64,000 bases of DNA from Planctomycetaceae bacterium (GTDB taxonomy: Bacteria; Planctomycetota; Planctomycetia; Planctomycetales; Planctomycetaceae). Positions 37,327 to 47,387 of this stretch are shown one piece after another. Numbering within the stretch: the first letter of the stretch is position 1; the number at the start of each line of letters is the position of its first letter. The translations under genes were made by a program, and so were the position numbers. The stretch spans positions 24,733 to 88,732 of the forward strand of contig JAKFWA010000070.1 in the NCBI GenBank assembly GCA_021732995.1, given 5' to 3'. Under the pieces are notes generated by a model, which saw nothing but the letters and a program-made list of their open reading frames with translations, did not search any database and was not told the DNA's origin.

Positions 37327-40300
37327 CTACGAAAGCAGCATGTCGAGGTCGTCGAGCGACAGGTTCTTCATCATGCTGTTGTTCTCCTGCAGAATCGCAT
37401 CGGCCAGATCGCGTTTCTGCTTTTGCAGCTCGGCGATCTTTTCTTCGACGGTGCCTTTGCAGATCAGGCGATACGCGAAGACGCGCTTCGTCTGACCAAC
37501 GCGGTGAGCCCGGTCGATGGCCTGCGCTTCGACAGCCGGGTTCCACCACGGGTCGAGCAGGAAGACGTACTCGGCGGCCGTCAGGTTGAGACCCAATCCA
37601 CCGGCCTTCAAGCTGATGAGGAAGACGGGGCACTTCTCGTCGCTCTGGAACCGTTCGACGCGTTTCTTGCGGTCGCGCGTGGAACCGTCCAGGTACTCGT
37701 AGACAATGCCCTTCTCGTCGAGGTGCTTCTTGACGATGTCCAGCAAGCTGGTGAACTGCGAGAAGACCAGCGCCTTGTGGCCCTCTTCGACAAGTTCTTC
37801 GAGTTGTGTGCTGAGCACATCCAGCTTGGCGGATGAATCGCCAATTTTGTTCGCGTCCAGCAACGCCGGATGGCAAGCGGCCTGACGCAATCGCAGGAGC
37901 GCTTCCAGCACGTGCATCTGCGTCTTGGCCAGCCCCTGATCTTTGACCAGTCCCATGATCGAGTTGCGATAGTGCTCGCGCATCTCGTCGTAGAGTCGCT
38001 GCTGTTCCTTGCCCATCTGACAGTAGATGGTCTGCTCGACTTTTTCCGGCAGGTCGTTGGCGACCTGCTGCTTCGTGCGTCGCAGGATGAACGGCTTCAG
38101 GCCCTTACCCAGCATGCCGCGTGAATTCTCATCTTGAGCATCCTGGGCATACGCCTTGAACAGCGAGCTGCGACCGAGCATGCCCGGATTGAGGAACTCA
38201 AAGATCGACCACAGATCGCCCAGATGGTTCTCGATCGGAGTACCCGACAAGGCGACTCGATAGTTGGCCTTCAGCAGACGCGACGCCTTCGCCACTTGCG
38301 AGGCGGCGTTCTTGATCGTCTGCGCTTCGTCAAGCACCACATAGTCAAACTGCTGGTCGCGCAATTGGAAGACGTCGCGACGCAGCGTGCCATACGTCGT
38401 CAGGATGATGTCGTGCTTGTCGAAGGCTTCCCGCAAGGCGGCTCGTTCGAGGCCCGTGTACTCGAGCACGCGCAGCTTCGGAGTGAATTTTTCGGACTCG
38501 GAAGCCCAGTTAAAGATCAGCGATTTCGGCACGACGATCAGCGACGGGCAATGCGCGCGATCCTCATGCATCATGCGTTCTTGCAGGAGCGCCAACAGTT
38601 GCACGGTCTTACCGAGACCCATGTCGTCGGCCAGACAGCCGCCGAAGCCGAAACCTTGCAGGAACTTCAGCCAGCCGACACCTTCGCGCTGATACGCACG
38701 CAATGAACCCTTGAACTCAGCCGGTTCCACCACTTCAGAAACCGTACCAGAGAACCGCATGCGCTCACGCAGCGATAGAAACTTGTCGTCGTATTCGACT
38801 TCGGTCTGATCGACGAGCAGCGCATCGAGCAGGCCGGCTTGAGTGTTTGTGAACCGCAGATTCTCGCCGTCGGGCGTGCCCAGGCCGGCCAGCAAACCGT
38901 ATTGCTCCAGCCATTCTTCGGGCAGGATGCCGAGCGATCCGTCACCCAGACGAATCGTGGTTTCACCGCGCTGCAGTGCCGCGAGCAGTTCCGGCAACGC
39001 GACTGTGTGACCGTTGAAGTCCACGTTCGCGTGCAGCTCGAACCAGTCGACCGCGCTGTTCACTTTGAACTTCACGATGCCGGCCTGACGGACCTGCTTG
39101 CCGTCCGCGTTAACGGTCCAGCCTTCGTCAATCAGTCCGCGCACCGCAGTGCCCAGCCCGCGAATGTCGATCTCAACGTCGTGCGCCCCACGTCGCTTAT
39201 CCAACAGTTTGCGGAAGCCGCGAGTTTCCAGTTGAGTCCAGTACGCCTGCTCTTTGTGGCGGTCGCGAACGAGGCAACGTCCCTGATCGCGCTGCACAAT
39301 CACGAAGCGCCGGCTCGCACCGCGCACGAGCGTGCCTTCGTAGTCGAAGTTCATCTCGGCGCGCAGCTTCTCATGACGCCAGCGTCCGCGCGGCGCCTGC
39401 ACGGTCAACACCGGCTTGATCTCCGGAGTGACTTCCGTGAGCCGCAGTTGTTCGGGCAGATCGAGTTCCGGCATGGCGGGCATGTCGAGCAGACGATCCA
39501 CGAAAGCCGCTTCTTCGCCGTTCGGGACGCTGATGCGATCGCCGGAGATCAGCAGCTTGATCCATTCGTAGTCGCCGAAATCTTCGAGGCGTGCCAGAGT
39601 GCGGCCGCGCAGAACGAAACCGCCTGCGACAATCAGTTCGGCGTCCCGGACGTCAACCGTTTCCGCCTGACCGTCGCGGTGCAGACGACCGCTCAAGGTC
39701 CACTCGTCAAGTTCTTCGTCGAAGACCAACTGCATACGGACGGACCACACCGGACCAGCATCCCACTTCAACGGCTTGCCGATAGTGCCTTCGGCGTCGA
39801 GCAGTACAAACCGCTCGGTCTGACACAACAGCGGGACAATGTCGTCGGCCAGTTCCATCGGCAGCTTGTATCGATAGTTCGCCGTCTGAAATTCGGGGTT
39901 GTTCGGGAACCACGTTGAACGGTCCGCGACACCACCACCCATCAAAGCCAGCAGGCGACGGTCGTCTTCATGATCGATGTCTTCCAGCTTTCCCGGACGG
40001 AGCTTGAGCGGCTTGACCTTGCCCCATTCGCCACTGGCGCGCCGCTGCCGTTGCGAGACATCCACGACCAGCAGGCCGGAATCGCGACTGGCGCTCAGAT
40101 CGAGTTGATAGACGATCTCGCGGTCGCGCGATGCGGCGTTTGACAGTTCGTCATCGTCGAGCAATTCACGCAGTTTTTGCAGCGTCTTTTCCCACTCGCT
40201 GAGCGGGATTTCGATAACCGGCTTTTCGAGCTTTTCGGTTTTCAACAGCCCTGACGGCGGGACGTAAACGTCGTTGCCCGGCACGTCTTCAAAAACATCC

Positions 40301-40896
40301 CCATCCATGTCGAACAGCGGGTCGTTGTCGTCACTGGCCACAAACGGCGGGTAGAAACCCGGACGAATGCTCTCGTCAATGTACCCGTCCTTTTCGGACG
40401 CGAGAATCGTCGCCCAGATGTGCTTGCAGGTGACTTCCTGCTGCCCCGGCTTGGCGCACGTACAGAACATCTGCAGAGCGGCGTCGGATCGCGACAACTG
40501 AGTCTGAAACTCGCCGCCGTCCTGAACCACTCCATACAGGCGTTCGGCGGTGACGTGCGTAATCTCGACGCGACTATCTTGCAGGTACGCCGCTCCTCGA
40601 AAGCGAATGTCGCCACGGAAGCGCGATTCCAGAATCTTCGAAAGTGACACTCGGACACCCTGCCAAAAAACCGGCTCCGGCATGGCGCCAACAAACGATT
40701 CAAAGCCGATTCGGTTCGACGTGAACTCGTTGTTCTCTAGTGGCAGACCAGCCAGGACGGACTCATTCCATTTTGACCGTTCCAACTCGCAGCAGAAATT
40801 TGCCGTCGAGCTGCCGCGCCGGACTTTGGTTGCCGCACTAAGCACTTGGGCAACCTCATCGAACTCAAGCGCAGTCTTGAACCATATCGAATCCAC
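37327..40896 (-). CDS. Large SNF2-family DNA-dependent ATPase with SWIM zinc finger
   Basis: 1189 residues. A SWIM zinc finger (MFCTCAKPG with TCKHIWATI, about residues 145-160) near the N-terminus is followed by about 550 residues of unassigned sequence, then the motor: LADDMGLGKTVQLLALLQ (near 757), VVLDEAQTIKN (near 855), SGTPIENHLGDLWSIFEFL, LISLKAGGLGLNLTAAEYV and NPAVEAQAIDRAHRVGQ. All SF2 motifs look intact, so it is an active ATPase by motif. Compared with the other SNF2 protein here (4599-7364) it has a longer middle and the usual DEAQ motif II. Likely chromatin or DNA-repair remodelling; no partner genes are obvious. Confidence 0.95.
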   Translation of the reverse strand: MDSIWFKTALEFDEVAQVLSAATKVRRGSSTANFCCELERSKWNESVLAGLPLENNEFTSNRIGFESFVGAMPEPVFWQGVRVSLSKILESRFRGDIRFRGAAYLQDSRVEITHVTAERLYGVVQDGGEFQTQLSRSDAALQMFCTCAKPGQQEVTCKHIWATILASEKDGYIDESIRPGFYPPFVASDDNDPLFDMDGDVFEDVPGNDVYVPPSGLLKTEKLEKPVIEIPLSEWEKTLQKLRELLDDDELSNAASRDREIVYQLDLSASRDSGLLVVDVSQRQRRASGEWGKVKPLKLRPGKLEDIDHEDDRRLLALMGGGVADRSTWFPNNPEFQTANYRYKLPMELADDIVPLLCQTERFVLLDAEGTIGKPLKWDAGPVWSVRMQLVFDEELDEWTLSGRLHRDGQAETVDVRDAELIVAGGFVLRGRTLARLEDFGDYEWIKLLISGDRISVPNGEEAAFVDRLLDMPAMPELDLPEQLRLTEVTPEIKPVLTVQAPRGRWRHEKLRAEMNFDYEGTLVRGASRRFVIVQRDQGRCLVRDRHKEQAYWTQLETRGFRKLLDKRRGAHDVEIDIRGLGTAVRGLIDEGWTVNADGKQVRQAGIVKFKVNSAVDWFELHANVDFNGHTVALPELLAALQRGETTIRLGDGSLGILPEEWLEQYGLLAGLGTPDGENLRFTNTQAGLLDALLVDQTEVEYDDKFLSLRERMRFSGTVSEVVEPAEFKGSLRAYQREGVGWLKFLQGFGFGGCLADDMGLGKTVQLLALLQERMMHEDRAHCPSLIVVPKSLIFNWASESEKFTPKLRVLEYTGLERAALREAFDKHDIILTTYGTLRRDVFQLRDQQFDYVVLDEAQTIKNAASQVAKASRLLKANYRVALSGTPIENHLGDLWSIFEFLNPGMLGRSSLFKAYAQDAQDENSRGMLGKGLKPFILRRTKQQVANDLPEKVEQTIYCQMGKEQQRLYDEMREHYRNSIMGLVKDQGLAKTQMHVLEALLRLRQAACHPALLDANKIGDSSAKLDVLSTQLEELVEEGHKALVFSQFTSLLDIVKKHLDEKGIVYEYLDGSTRDRKKRVERFQSDEKCPVFLISLKAGGLGLNLTAAEYVFLLDPWWNPAVEAQAIDRAHRVGQTKRVFAYRLICKGTVEEKIAELQKQKRDLADAILQENNSMMKNLSLDDLDMLLS

Positions 40897-41137
40897 GAGT
40901 TTATTAGCCAGTAGGCGGAGCGGTTTCTGGTCAGCAATTTGGGAAACTTAACCCGGGTTTGCTGCGGTAGCCTCCATTCATCGCCGCCAACGTCTTATCC
41001 TTCCGCAAACAAGGGGGCTCTTGCCCCGGAATTCCGCTGAAATCTGCTGGATTCGGTGAGGGCCGGTAACGGAAGTGGCTGGCCCAGGTTTCTGCTTTGT
41101 GGGCTTGCGGGTTGCCGGGCATTACCGGCAAATCTTC

Positions 41138-42157
41138 ATGATTAATCTCGGTGTCATTGGAGTTGGGCCGATTTGGGAAGGCTACCGGTCGGTGCTGCCC
41201 CAACTCCGCAAGCTGCCGCACATTGCGGCGGTCTATGACCCGAATCTGGCGCGCGCTCATCAAGTCGGAAAAGAACTGGATGCAGTTGTGCTCTCGGGCA
41301 TCCAGGCGATGGCATGCAGCAAGGACGTCTCAGCGATTCTGCTGGCGGATGTCGGTTGGTTGGGGTCGCAGCCGATTAACCTGCTGAGCGAGTGGCACAA
41401 ACCAGTCTTTATCGCACCATGGCTGCCCGCCACGACCTCGTGTTACACCCGCTGGTTCGACGCGAACTCGAAACGCGGTGTGACCCTGATGCCCGCGTTG
41501 TGGCGCCGATTCATGCCGGTTGCCGTGCGGTTGAAGGAACTCTTCGCGACTGAACTCGGGCTGCCTTGCCGAGTGAACTTCAGCGTTGATTTGTGCGGCG
41601 CGGCTTGCCTGGTCGAAGCGTCGGAAGCTCTGCTGGGCTGGATCGACTTCGTCTGGTTCCTGATTCCCCGCGAGCCCACCAAAGTCTGGCTGGAGTGTTG
41701 TAAGTCGGCGTCCACTCCAACCACGACGATCCACATTGAGTTTCCACCAACGAAGCCTCATCCGATTGAGGGAGCTCAGCATCAGGCTGGCGGTACCTGC
41801 CATGTCAGTATCACGGTGCAGGGATGTCCGGGCGCGGAGACGGTGGCTGATCTCGTGCGGCGAGCGACGAACGCGCCGCCACCGACCGGAGATTGGTCGC
41901 ATCCCAATCTGATGCCCGTTCCGCGAGTTACCCTCGAATGCCTGCGAGGTGAGGCGGTCATTGAGAACCGCGCGCTGCTGCACTGGGAATCGCACGGTCA
42001 GGCTCGCAAGACAGAATCATTAGAAAGCGAGCGTTCAGAACGCGTAGTGATGCTCGATCACTTCTTCCGCCGCGCGGTCGGCGGATTGATCCCCGTCGCG
42101 GACTTCTACGACCTACACCGCGCGATTCGGATCGCGACCTGCGAGTCGGTTGGTTGA
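41138..42157 (+). CDS. Gfo/Idh/MocA-like oxidoreductase family protein
   Basis: 339 residues. Starts MINLGVIGVGPIWEGYRSVL, a Rossmann-fold glycine motif placed as in Gfo/Idh/MocA proteins, followed by a typical VYDPNLARAHQVGKELD second strand and helix. The usual EKP catalytic lysine motif is replaced by HKPVFIAPWLP, so NAD(P) binding is plausible but dehydrogenase activity is doubtful. ATG 41138 is chosen over an upstream in-frame ATG (41075) because the fold begins there. The gene diverges from the SNF2 gene on the minus strand. Confidence 0.7.
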   Translation: MINLGVIGVGPIWEGYRSVLPQLRKLPHIAAVYDPNLARAHQVGKELDAVVLSGIQAMACSKDVSAILLADVGWLGSQPINLLSEWHKPVFIAPWLPATTSCYTRWFDANSKRGVTLMPALWRRFMPVAVRLKELFATELGLPCRVNFSVDLCGAACLVEASEALLGWIDFVWFLIPREPTKVWLECCKSASTPTTTIHIEFPPTKPHPIEGAQHQAGGTCHVSITVQGCPGAETVADLVRRATNAPPPTGDWSHPNLMPVPRVTLECLRGEAVIENRALLHWESHGQARKTESLESERSERVVMLDHFFRRAVGGLIPVADFYDLHRAIRIATCESVG

Positions 42158-42382
42158 GCAGGGCTGGATGGCGCGTTCTGTAGGTCAGACAGGATTGTGC
42201 GCCCTTCAAAGGTCGATCTAAACCGTTAGAGCGTGAGAAATCGGCAGGTCCGCAGAAAACCAAATTCTGGGCGAGTGGCGCCGCGCGAAGGCGAATATGG
42301 CAAATTCGTCTTCTTAACCTATCGAAGTCGGCGTATATCCCCTTGGTTGTGGTGCGTTCTCAGCAGCAAAAGGGATATTGCA

Positions 42383-44290
42383 ATGACGACCGAACTCAAG
42401 CCTGGGACTGAGAAAGAGACCTTCGTCGAGACGGCGTTGAAGCTGTCGGGTAAGAGTGACGAGGAAGCCCGCAAGACCGGTGCGCTCGATCGAGCCGATG
42501 AGCAGGTCGAGGAACTCTTTGCGAAGAAGTACCAAACCGGGGGCAGTCCCGCCCACCGCGCCGTGTGGGACGATCAGTTCCCGCTCGAACTGTTCGTGTC
42601 CAATCCGACGATCACGCCGCCGGACTGTCAGCAGGTGATGGATCGGTCTTACGACGTCATCAAGCGGCACCGCGAAGCCGGCACCATCTACGACGCAAAG
42701 GGCAAGATGAGCCCCGCGCTGCTCGGCGACTTGGGAACCGCGGGCTACTGGGGTTTGCTGGTCGATAAGGAATACGGCGGCACGGCGGCTCCGTTCTCGT
42801 CGTTCGCGAAGTTCCTCACGCGCATTGCCACGATCGACCCAACAGTTGCCGGAACGGCATCTGTGCATGGCTGCATTGGCGCGGTTGACCCGCTGCGCAC
42901 GTTTGGATCTGAGGAACTCAAGCGCGAGTATCTACCGAAGCTAGCCAGCGGGCAGCGACTGTCGGGGTTTGCGCTCACCGAGCCTTGTGCGGGATCTGAC
43001 CTCACCGCACTGAAGACCGAAGCGAAACTTGATGGCGATGACTATGTTGTGAACGGTGAAAAACTCTTCATCACGAACGCGATTCCCGGGCGAACGATTA
43101 CGATCGTCTGCCGAGTTGATGGCAAACCCGCGGCGCTGATTGCCGATCTGCCCGATCAGGAGAACGACCAGTTTCAGGTTGTGCCTTATGGCATCTATGC
43201 CCTGGTGCATTCCTGGAACAACGGCCTGCGCTTCAACAACTTCCGAGTGCCGAAGAAGAACCTGTTGGTTCCGGCCAAAGGTGACGGTCTGACGATCGCC
43301 TACCACGGCTTGAATCGCGGGCGCGTGGCGCTGTGTGCTGGAGCAGCCGGAACGATGCGCGTCATGTTGAAGAACATGCTGCCGTGGGGTCGGTATCGCA
43401 AGACGTACGGCGCGAACATCGACACGCGCGAGCTGGTGCGACGGCGCATCTCACGCATGGCGGGTCTGATCGTCGCTTGCGATGCGCTGACCGATTGGTG
43501 TGGCTGGCTGCTAGACGAAGGCTATCGCGGCGAGATGGAATGCATCATCGCGAAGATCTTCGGCAGCGAAGCGCAGAAAGAAGCCGCGATCGAACTGTTC
43601 ATGAAGACGCACGGCGGTCGCTCGTTCCTGCAGGGGCACTTGTTCGGCGACAACGTGCATGACTTCCTCGCTCCATGCATTTACGAAGGCGAAGGCGAGA
43701 TGCTCGGCATGGCCTTCTTCAAGTCGCTGGTGAAGGAGCATGGTTCGAGATTCTTCGAGCCGATCGGCAAGGCACTGCATGCCAAGGGCATCAAGAATCC
43801 GAATCCGCTGAACCCGATGCACGCGATGGCGCTCATGGGGCCGAGCATGCCGTACTTCAAGTGGAAGTTTTCGCAGATGATCGGCGGAGCTACCCGAGCC
43901 AACATTCAACTTCCGAATCGCAAGCTGGCCGCACACGCGCAGTTTGCGGCTGATGGTCTGCAACGCAGCCGCATGGAAGTAGATGCGATGATGTTCAAGT
44001 ACAAGCTGACGCTGGCCGATCGCCAGTGTTCAATGGCGGACCTGTCGCAAAAGATTCAGGACCTGATGGTCATGCTCATCACGGCTCTGTATGCCGCTCG
44101 TCAGACGGATGAACTGGTGCAGACCGCCGCTGACATCCTCTGTCAGGACATGCGTCGCAAGGTCACCGGCGCCCGAGCCGACGGTAACTATTACCGCTCG
44201 GCTTCGAAGCTGGGACAGGCCATTGCCGAAGGCAATTTCAGTTTGATTTCTGGAGTCGGCGAACTCGAGATCCTGCGTCGCTATGACTGA
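42383..44290 (+). CDS. Acyl-CoA dehydrogenase
   Basis: 635 residues, longer than the usual 380-400 because of an N-terminal extension of about 60 residues and a C-terminal extension of about 170 residues. FAD-dependent alpha/beta-dehydrogenation of acyl-CoA in the cytoplasm. Seen: the [18 protein letters not shown] flavin/substrate block (near 200), [11 protein letters not shown], and [20 protein letters not shown] with a candidate catalytic Glu. The extra tail resembles the long FadE-like enzymes. An AAAAGGGA sequence lies about 7 bases before ATG 42383, making this the better start; the open frame begins at 42233. Convergent with the ceramidase gene, 24 bases between stops. Confidence 0.93.
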   Translation: MTTELKPGTEKETFVETALKLSGKSDEEARKTGALDRADEQVEELFAKKYQTGGSPAHRAVWDDQFPLELFVSNPTITPPDCQQVMDRSYDVIKRHREAGTIYDAKGKMSPALLGDLGTAGYWGLLVDKEYGGTAAPFSSFAKFLTRIATIDPTVAGTASVHGCIGAVDPLRTFGSEELKREYLPKLASGQRLSGFALTEPCAGSDLTALKTEAKLDGDDYVVNGEKLFITNAIPGRTITIVCRVDGKPAALIADLPDQENDQFQVVPYGIYALVHSWNNGLRFNNFRVPKKNLLVPAKGDGLTIAYHGLNRGRVALCAGAAGTMRVMLKNMLPWGRYRKTYGANIDTRELVRRRISRMAGLIVACDALTDWCGWLLDEGYRGEMECIIAKIFGSEAQKEAAIELFMKTHGGRSFLQGHLFGDNVHDFLAPCIYEGEGEMLGMAFFKSLVKEHGSRFFEPIGKALHAKGIKNPNPLNPMHAMALMGPSMPYFKWKFSQMIGGATRANIQLPNRKLAAHAQFAADGLQRSRMEVDAMMFKYKLTLADRQCSMADLSQKIQDLMVMLITALYAARQTDELVQTAADILCQDMRRKVTGARADGNYYRSASKLGQAIAEGNFSLISGVGELEILRRYD

Positions 44291-44314
44291 GCGACTCGGC
44301 TCACGCCGCACTCT

Positions 44315-45736
44315 TCACTTCACCTCATCCAGCAACTTCAGGAGTGTCTCAACGATTTTCGGTGAGGCACTCTCTTCCAAGTAGCTGGACCGCGCGCGCC
44401 AGGTTTCGTAGCCACCGAGTTCGTGTTGCTGCGGAGTTGGCAGATAGCCGTTGTAACCATTGGCCAATTCGATCGTGAACGTCGGCTTCAGTGGGCTGCG
44501 GCGCTTCAGTTCGAGTCCAATTTCAGTGAAGACCTCACAGGGAATCGAGACAATTCCCAGCTCTCCAATGCGGATGGCCTGCAGCTTGATGCGGACGGTT
44601 TCGGGGTACTCCGCCATCTTGAGCGTTTCGCGAGCGTACACTTCCGGCAGCTTGCGATACGGCGGGTCACCAGCGGCAGCCAGCAGCTTCTTCGCGTAGG
44701 CGATGTCCTCTGCGGAGGGCTTGCGGACCTTGAGTTCAATCTCCGCCTCCCGCATCGCCAGCGAGATTTTCCCGCTGTACTTCGCCTGAGAGTGAGCTGC
44801 TTTGGCGGTCTCGGCCACGCTGCTCGCGACCAGCCGGAGTTGCTCGAACGGTTCGCGTTTGGGGCCACTCATCAAGGAGAAGTTGACGTTGTTGACGTCT
44901 CCGCTGGTCCCGTTCGACATGATGCCGACGAACTGTTGTTTGTTGTCCTGCGAATTGGGATTGATCAACTGGCCAATACGTACCGCGAACTCGCCGAAGT
45001 AGTCTGCCGACAGGTCACCGCCGGTACCTCCGACATAGTGCAGCGAGTAGTTCGCCAGAAAAGCGACCGGCTGCCCAGAGCCTGTTCGCACGGAAAAGAA
45101 CGAGACCTCGGGGTCAATGATGCCCGTCGACTTCGATACCTTGGGACTGGAATAGCCGGGGTTCATGCGGACGTGATCGACTCGCCCGAAGGGGTTGGTC
45201 TCGCTGCTGGGTTCTTTCAGCAGCCAGCGACGATTGAAGACCTGAGTATCGTTGCGTCCGACACCCCACGCGAGTTCCGCTGCGGCGAGGTTCCGATGAG
45301 CCTGATAGATTCCCGCCGCGATTCGTTCAGCGAGATAGATTGAGTAGTCCGCATCGGGGTCGCTCTGAAACACTCCAGCCACAGCCGGGCATGAATGAGC
45401 GTGAGTGGCTGAGATCAGCATGCGGTCGACCGGAACGCCAGTCAGCATGTGAGCCTGCTGCTTGGCGCTGTCCAGGATTTCGCGCGGGATCATGCAACTG
45501 TCGACAACCGCAATCGCCAGTTGCGTCTTGCCGTCGTCCAGGACGAGGCACCGGGCGTGCAGCGGATCGTGAGCCTTGGTAGCTTTGTGGTCGGTCATGT
45601 TCCCGTTCACTGAGATCGGGAACTTGGGCGGCGTCACATCCATGGCAAACGCCCCCGCTCGCAATCCTTCCGCGCGGGCCGCGAGAGGAGCGAGGCAAGC
45701 CACGCAGACGCACAACAGCATTCGAATCAGCTTCAT
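44315..45736 (-). CDS. Neutral/alkaline non-lysosomal ceramidase-like secreted protein
   Basis: 473 residues with a signal peptide (MKLIRMLLCVCVACLAPLAARA). The following sequence fits the N-terminal domain of neutral ceramidases: GAFAMDVTPPKFPISVNGNM at the front and the zinc-site block MLISATHAHSCPAVAG. Planctomycetes carry many such single-domain relatives; activity on true ceramides is unproven, and hydrolysis of other amide substrates is possible. A similar domain closes the large secreted protein at 61706-64000. It converges on the acyl-CoA dehydrogenase gene. Confidence 0.88.
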   Translation of the reverse strand: MKLIRMLLCVCVACLAPLAARAEGLRAGAFAMDVTPPKFPISVNGNMTDHKATKAHDPLHARCLVLDDGKTQLAIAVVDSCMIPREILDSAKQQAHMLTGVPVDRMLISATHAHSCPAVAGVFQSDPDADYSIYLAERIAAGIYQAHRNLAAAELAWGVGRNDTQVFNRRWLLKEPSSETNPFGRVDHVRMNPGYSSPKVSKSTGIIDPEVSFFSVRTGSGQPVAFLANYSLHYVGGTGGDLSADYFGEFAVRIGQLINPNSQDNKQQFVGIMSNGTSGDVNNVNFSLMSGPKREPFEQLRLVASSVAETAKAAHSQAKYSGKISLAMREAEIELKVRKPSAEDIAYAKKLLAAAGDPPYRKLPEVYARETLKMAEYPETVRIKLQAIRIGELGIVSIPCEVFTEIGLELKRRSPLKPTFTIELANGYNGYLPTPQQHELGGYETWRARSSYLEESASPKIVETLLKLLDEVK

Positions 45737-46029
45737 GATGGTCCTTGCTCAACGATGTCAGCCGTCCAAGCGTAGCGCACAGCAGTGTTATTTCCCGAAG
45801 AACGTCCGCGATCAATCTTCGCGTCGTCCGGGACTCTAACGCAGGCACGGCCAGGTTGGTCTCGCGGTGTACGCTTCCGCCGGGGTAATTCAGGCGCAGT
45901 TGGGGAAAACCACGAGTTGCCGCGACAGTTGTGCCGAGCATGGCGAGCGCTACTGGCTACGACGTAGGATGTCGGTCTGCCACCACGATGACGAGCGATC
46001 GTCTTACCCGCCCTTGGAATGGCTTTCGC

Positions 46030-47340
46030 ATGACTACAGACACATCCAGCACCACCGAAGTCGGCAGCTACTTCATTTCGAACTATCCGCCGTTCTCGCT
46101 CTGGACGCGTGAAAACGTGCCCGAGATTTACAAAGCGATGGCTGCGGCGCCTGATCCGACGGTGCCGCTGGGGCTCTACATCCACATCCCGTTCTGCCGT
46201 AAGCGCTGCAAGTTCTGTTACTTCCGCGTCTACACCAACCAGAACGCGCGGGCGATCGAGCAGTACGTGGAATGCCTGGCGCGAGAGATTGAACTGCTCA
46301 GCCAGCAACCTGCGGTGCAAGGCCGGCCGCTGAAGTTCGTGTATTTTGGCGGCGGCACGCCCTCGTACCTGAGTTCGAAGCAACTGCGATTCCTGCGCGA
46401 CAAGCTCAGCCAACACGTCTCCTGGGAGACCGCGGACGAAGTCACCTTCGAATGCGAACCCGGTACCTTAAGTCAGGAGAAGGTCGAAACGCTCCGTGAG
46501 ATTGGCGTGACGCGAGTGTCGCTGGGCGTGGAAAACTTCAGCGACCAGATCCTGGAAGAGAATGGTCGCGCCCACCTTTCGCCTGAGATCGAACGGGCTT
46601 ACGGGTGGATTCGTCAGGTGGGCTTCCCGCAGGTGAACATCGACTTGATCGCCGGGATGATCGGTGAGACGGACGAGAACTGGCAGCGCTGCATCGACAA
46701 GACCATCCAGCTCGAGCCGGACAACATCACGATCTATCAGATGGAATTGCCCTTCAACACGCTGATCTCGAAGGAGATGCGCGAGTTCGGGATTTCATCA
46801 CCCATTGCGGACTGGGCGACCAAACGTCGCTGGGTGGATGAAGCCTTCAATCGGCTGTTGAACGAGGGTTATCAGATATCGAGCGGTAACGAACTGGTGC
46901 GCAGTCTTGATACCGACCACTTCGTCTATCGTGATCAGGTGTGGCGCGGGGCTGATCTGCTCGCCACCGGCGTGTCATCGTTCGGCCATCTGCAGGGCGT
47001 GCACTATCAGAACCTCGACAGGATTGAGGACTATCAGACCGCTGTCGAGTCCGGGCAATTACCCATCAACCGCGCGTTCCGTCCGAACGACCATCAGCGG
47101 CTGATCCGCGAAATGGTTCTGCAGATGAAGGAAGGGCGTCTTGACTCCATGCCCTTTGAAGAGAAGTTCGGCGTGAACATCCTCAAAGAATTCGGCGATG
47201 CGTTCCGCAACCAGGAAACGGCGGGGTATCTCGAAGTTCACGATCGCGATGTGCGGTTGACTCGCAAAGGCCTGCTGCAGGTGGACAGTCTGCTGCCCGA
47301 GTATTTCGAGCCAGAACACCGCGCCGTGCGATACACGTAA
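46030..47340 (+). CDS. Radical SAM protein, coproporphyrinogen-III-oxidase (HemN/HemW) family
   Basis: 436 residues. The [4Fe-4S] motif is CRKRCKFC (C56, C60, C63), followed by YFRVYTN. Other family blocks are [54 protein letters not shown], and [17 protein letters not shown] [17 protein letters not shown]. The motif is C-x3-C-x2-C as in HemN/HemW. No other haem-synthesis gene is nearby, so it may be a HemW-type haem chaperone or another radical SAM enzyme. ATG 46030 begins the family-like N-terminus; an ORF from 45931 is not favoured. Confidence 0.88.
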   Translation: MTTDTSSTTEVGSYFISNYPPFSLWTRENVPEIYKAMAAAPDPTVPLGLYIHIPFCRKRCKFCYFRVYTNQNARAIEQYVECLAREIELLSQQPAVQGRPLKFVYFGGGTPSYLSSKQLRFLRDKLSQHVSWETADEVTFECEPGTLSQEKVETLREIGVTRVSLGVENFSDQILEENGRAHLSPEIERAYGWIRQVGFPQVNIDLIAGMIGETDENWQRCIDKTIQLEPDNITIYQMELPFNTLISKEMREFGISSPIADWATKRRWVDEAFNRLLNEGYQISSGNELVRSLDTDHFVYRDQVWRGADLLATGVSSFGHLQGVHYQNLDRIEDYQTAVESGQLPINRAFRPNDHQRLIREMVLQMKEGRLDSMPFEEKFGVNILKEFGDAFRNQETAGYLEVHDRDVRLTRKGLLQVDSLLPEYFEPEHRAVRYT

Positions 47341-47387
47341 AAAACATCGCCTTGCGACGGAGAGGGCATTCGCCGATCGCCCGGCAA

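Noticed and set aside
38839..39918. Plus-strand open frame of 359 codons
   Set aside because: Antisense to the second SNF2 gene, no domain recognised.
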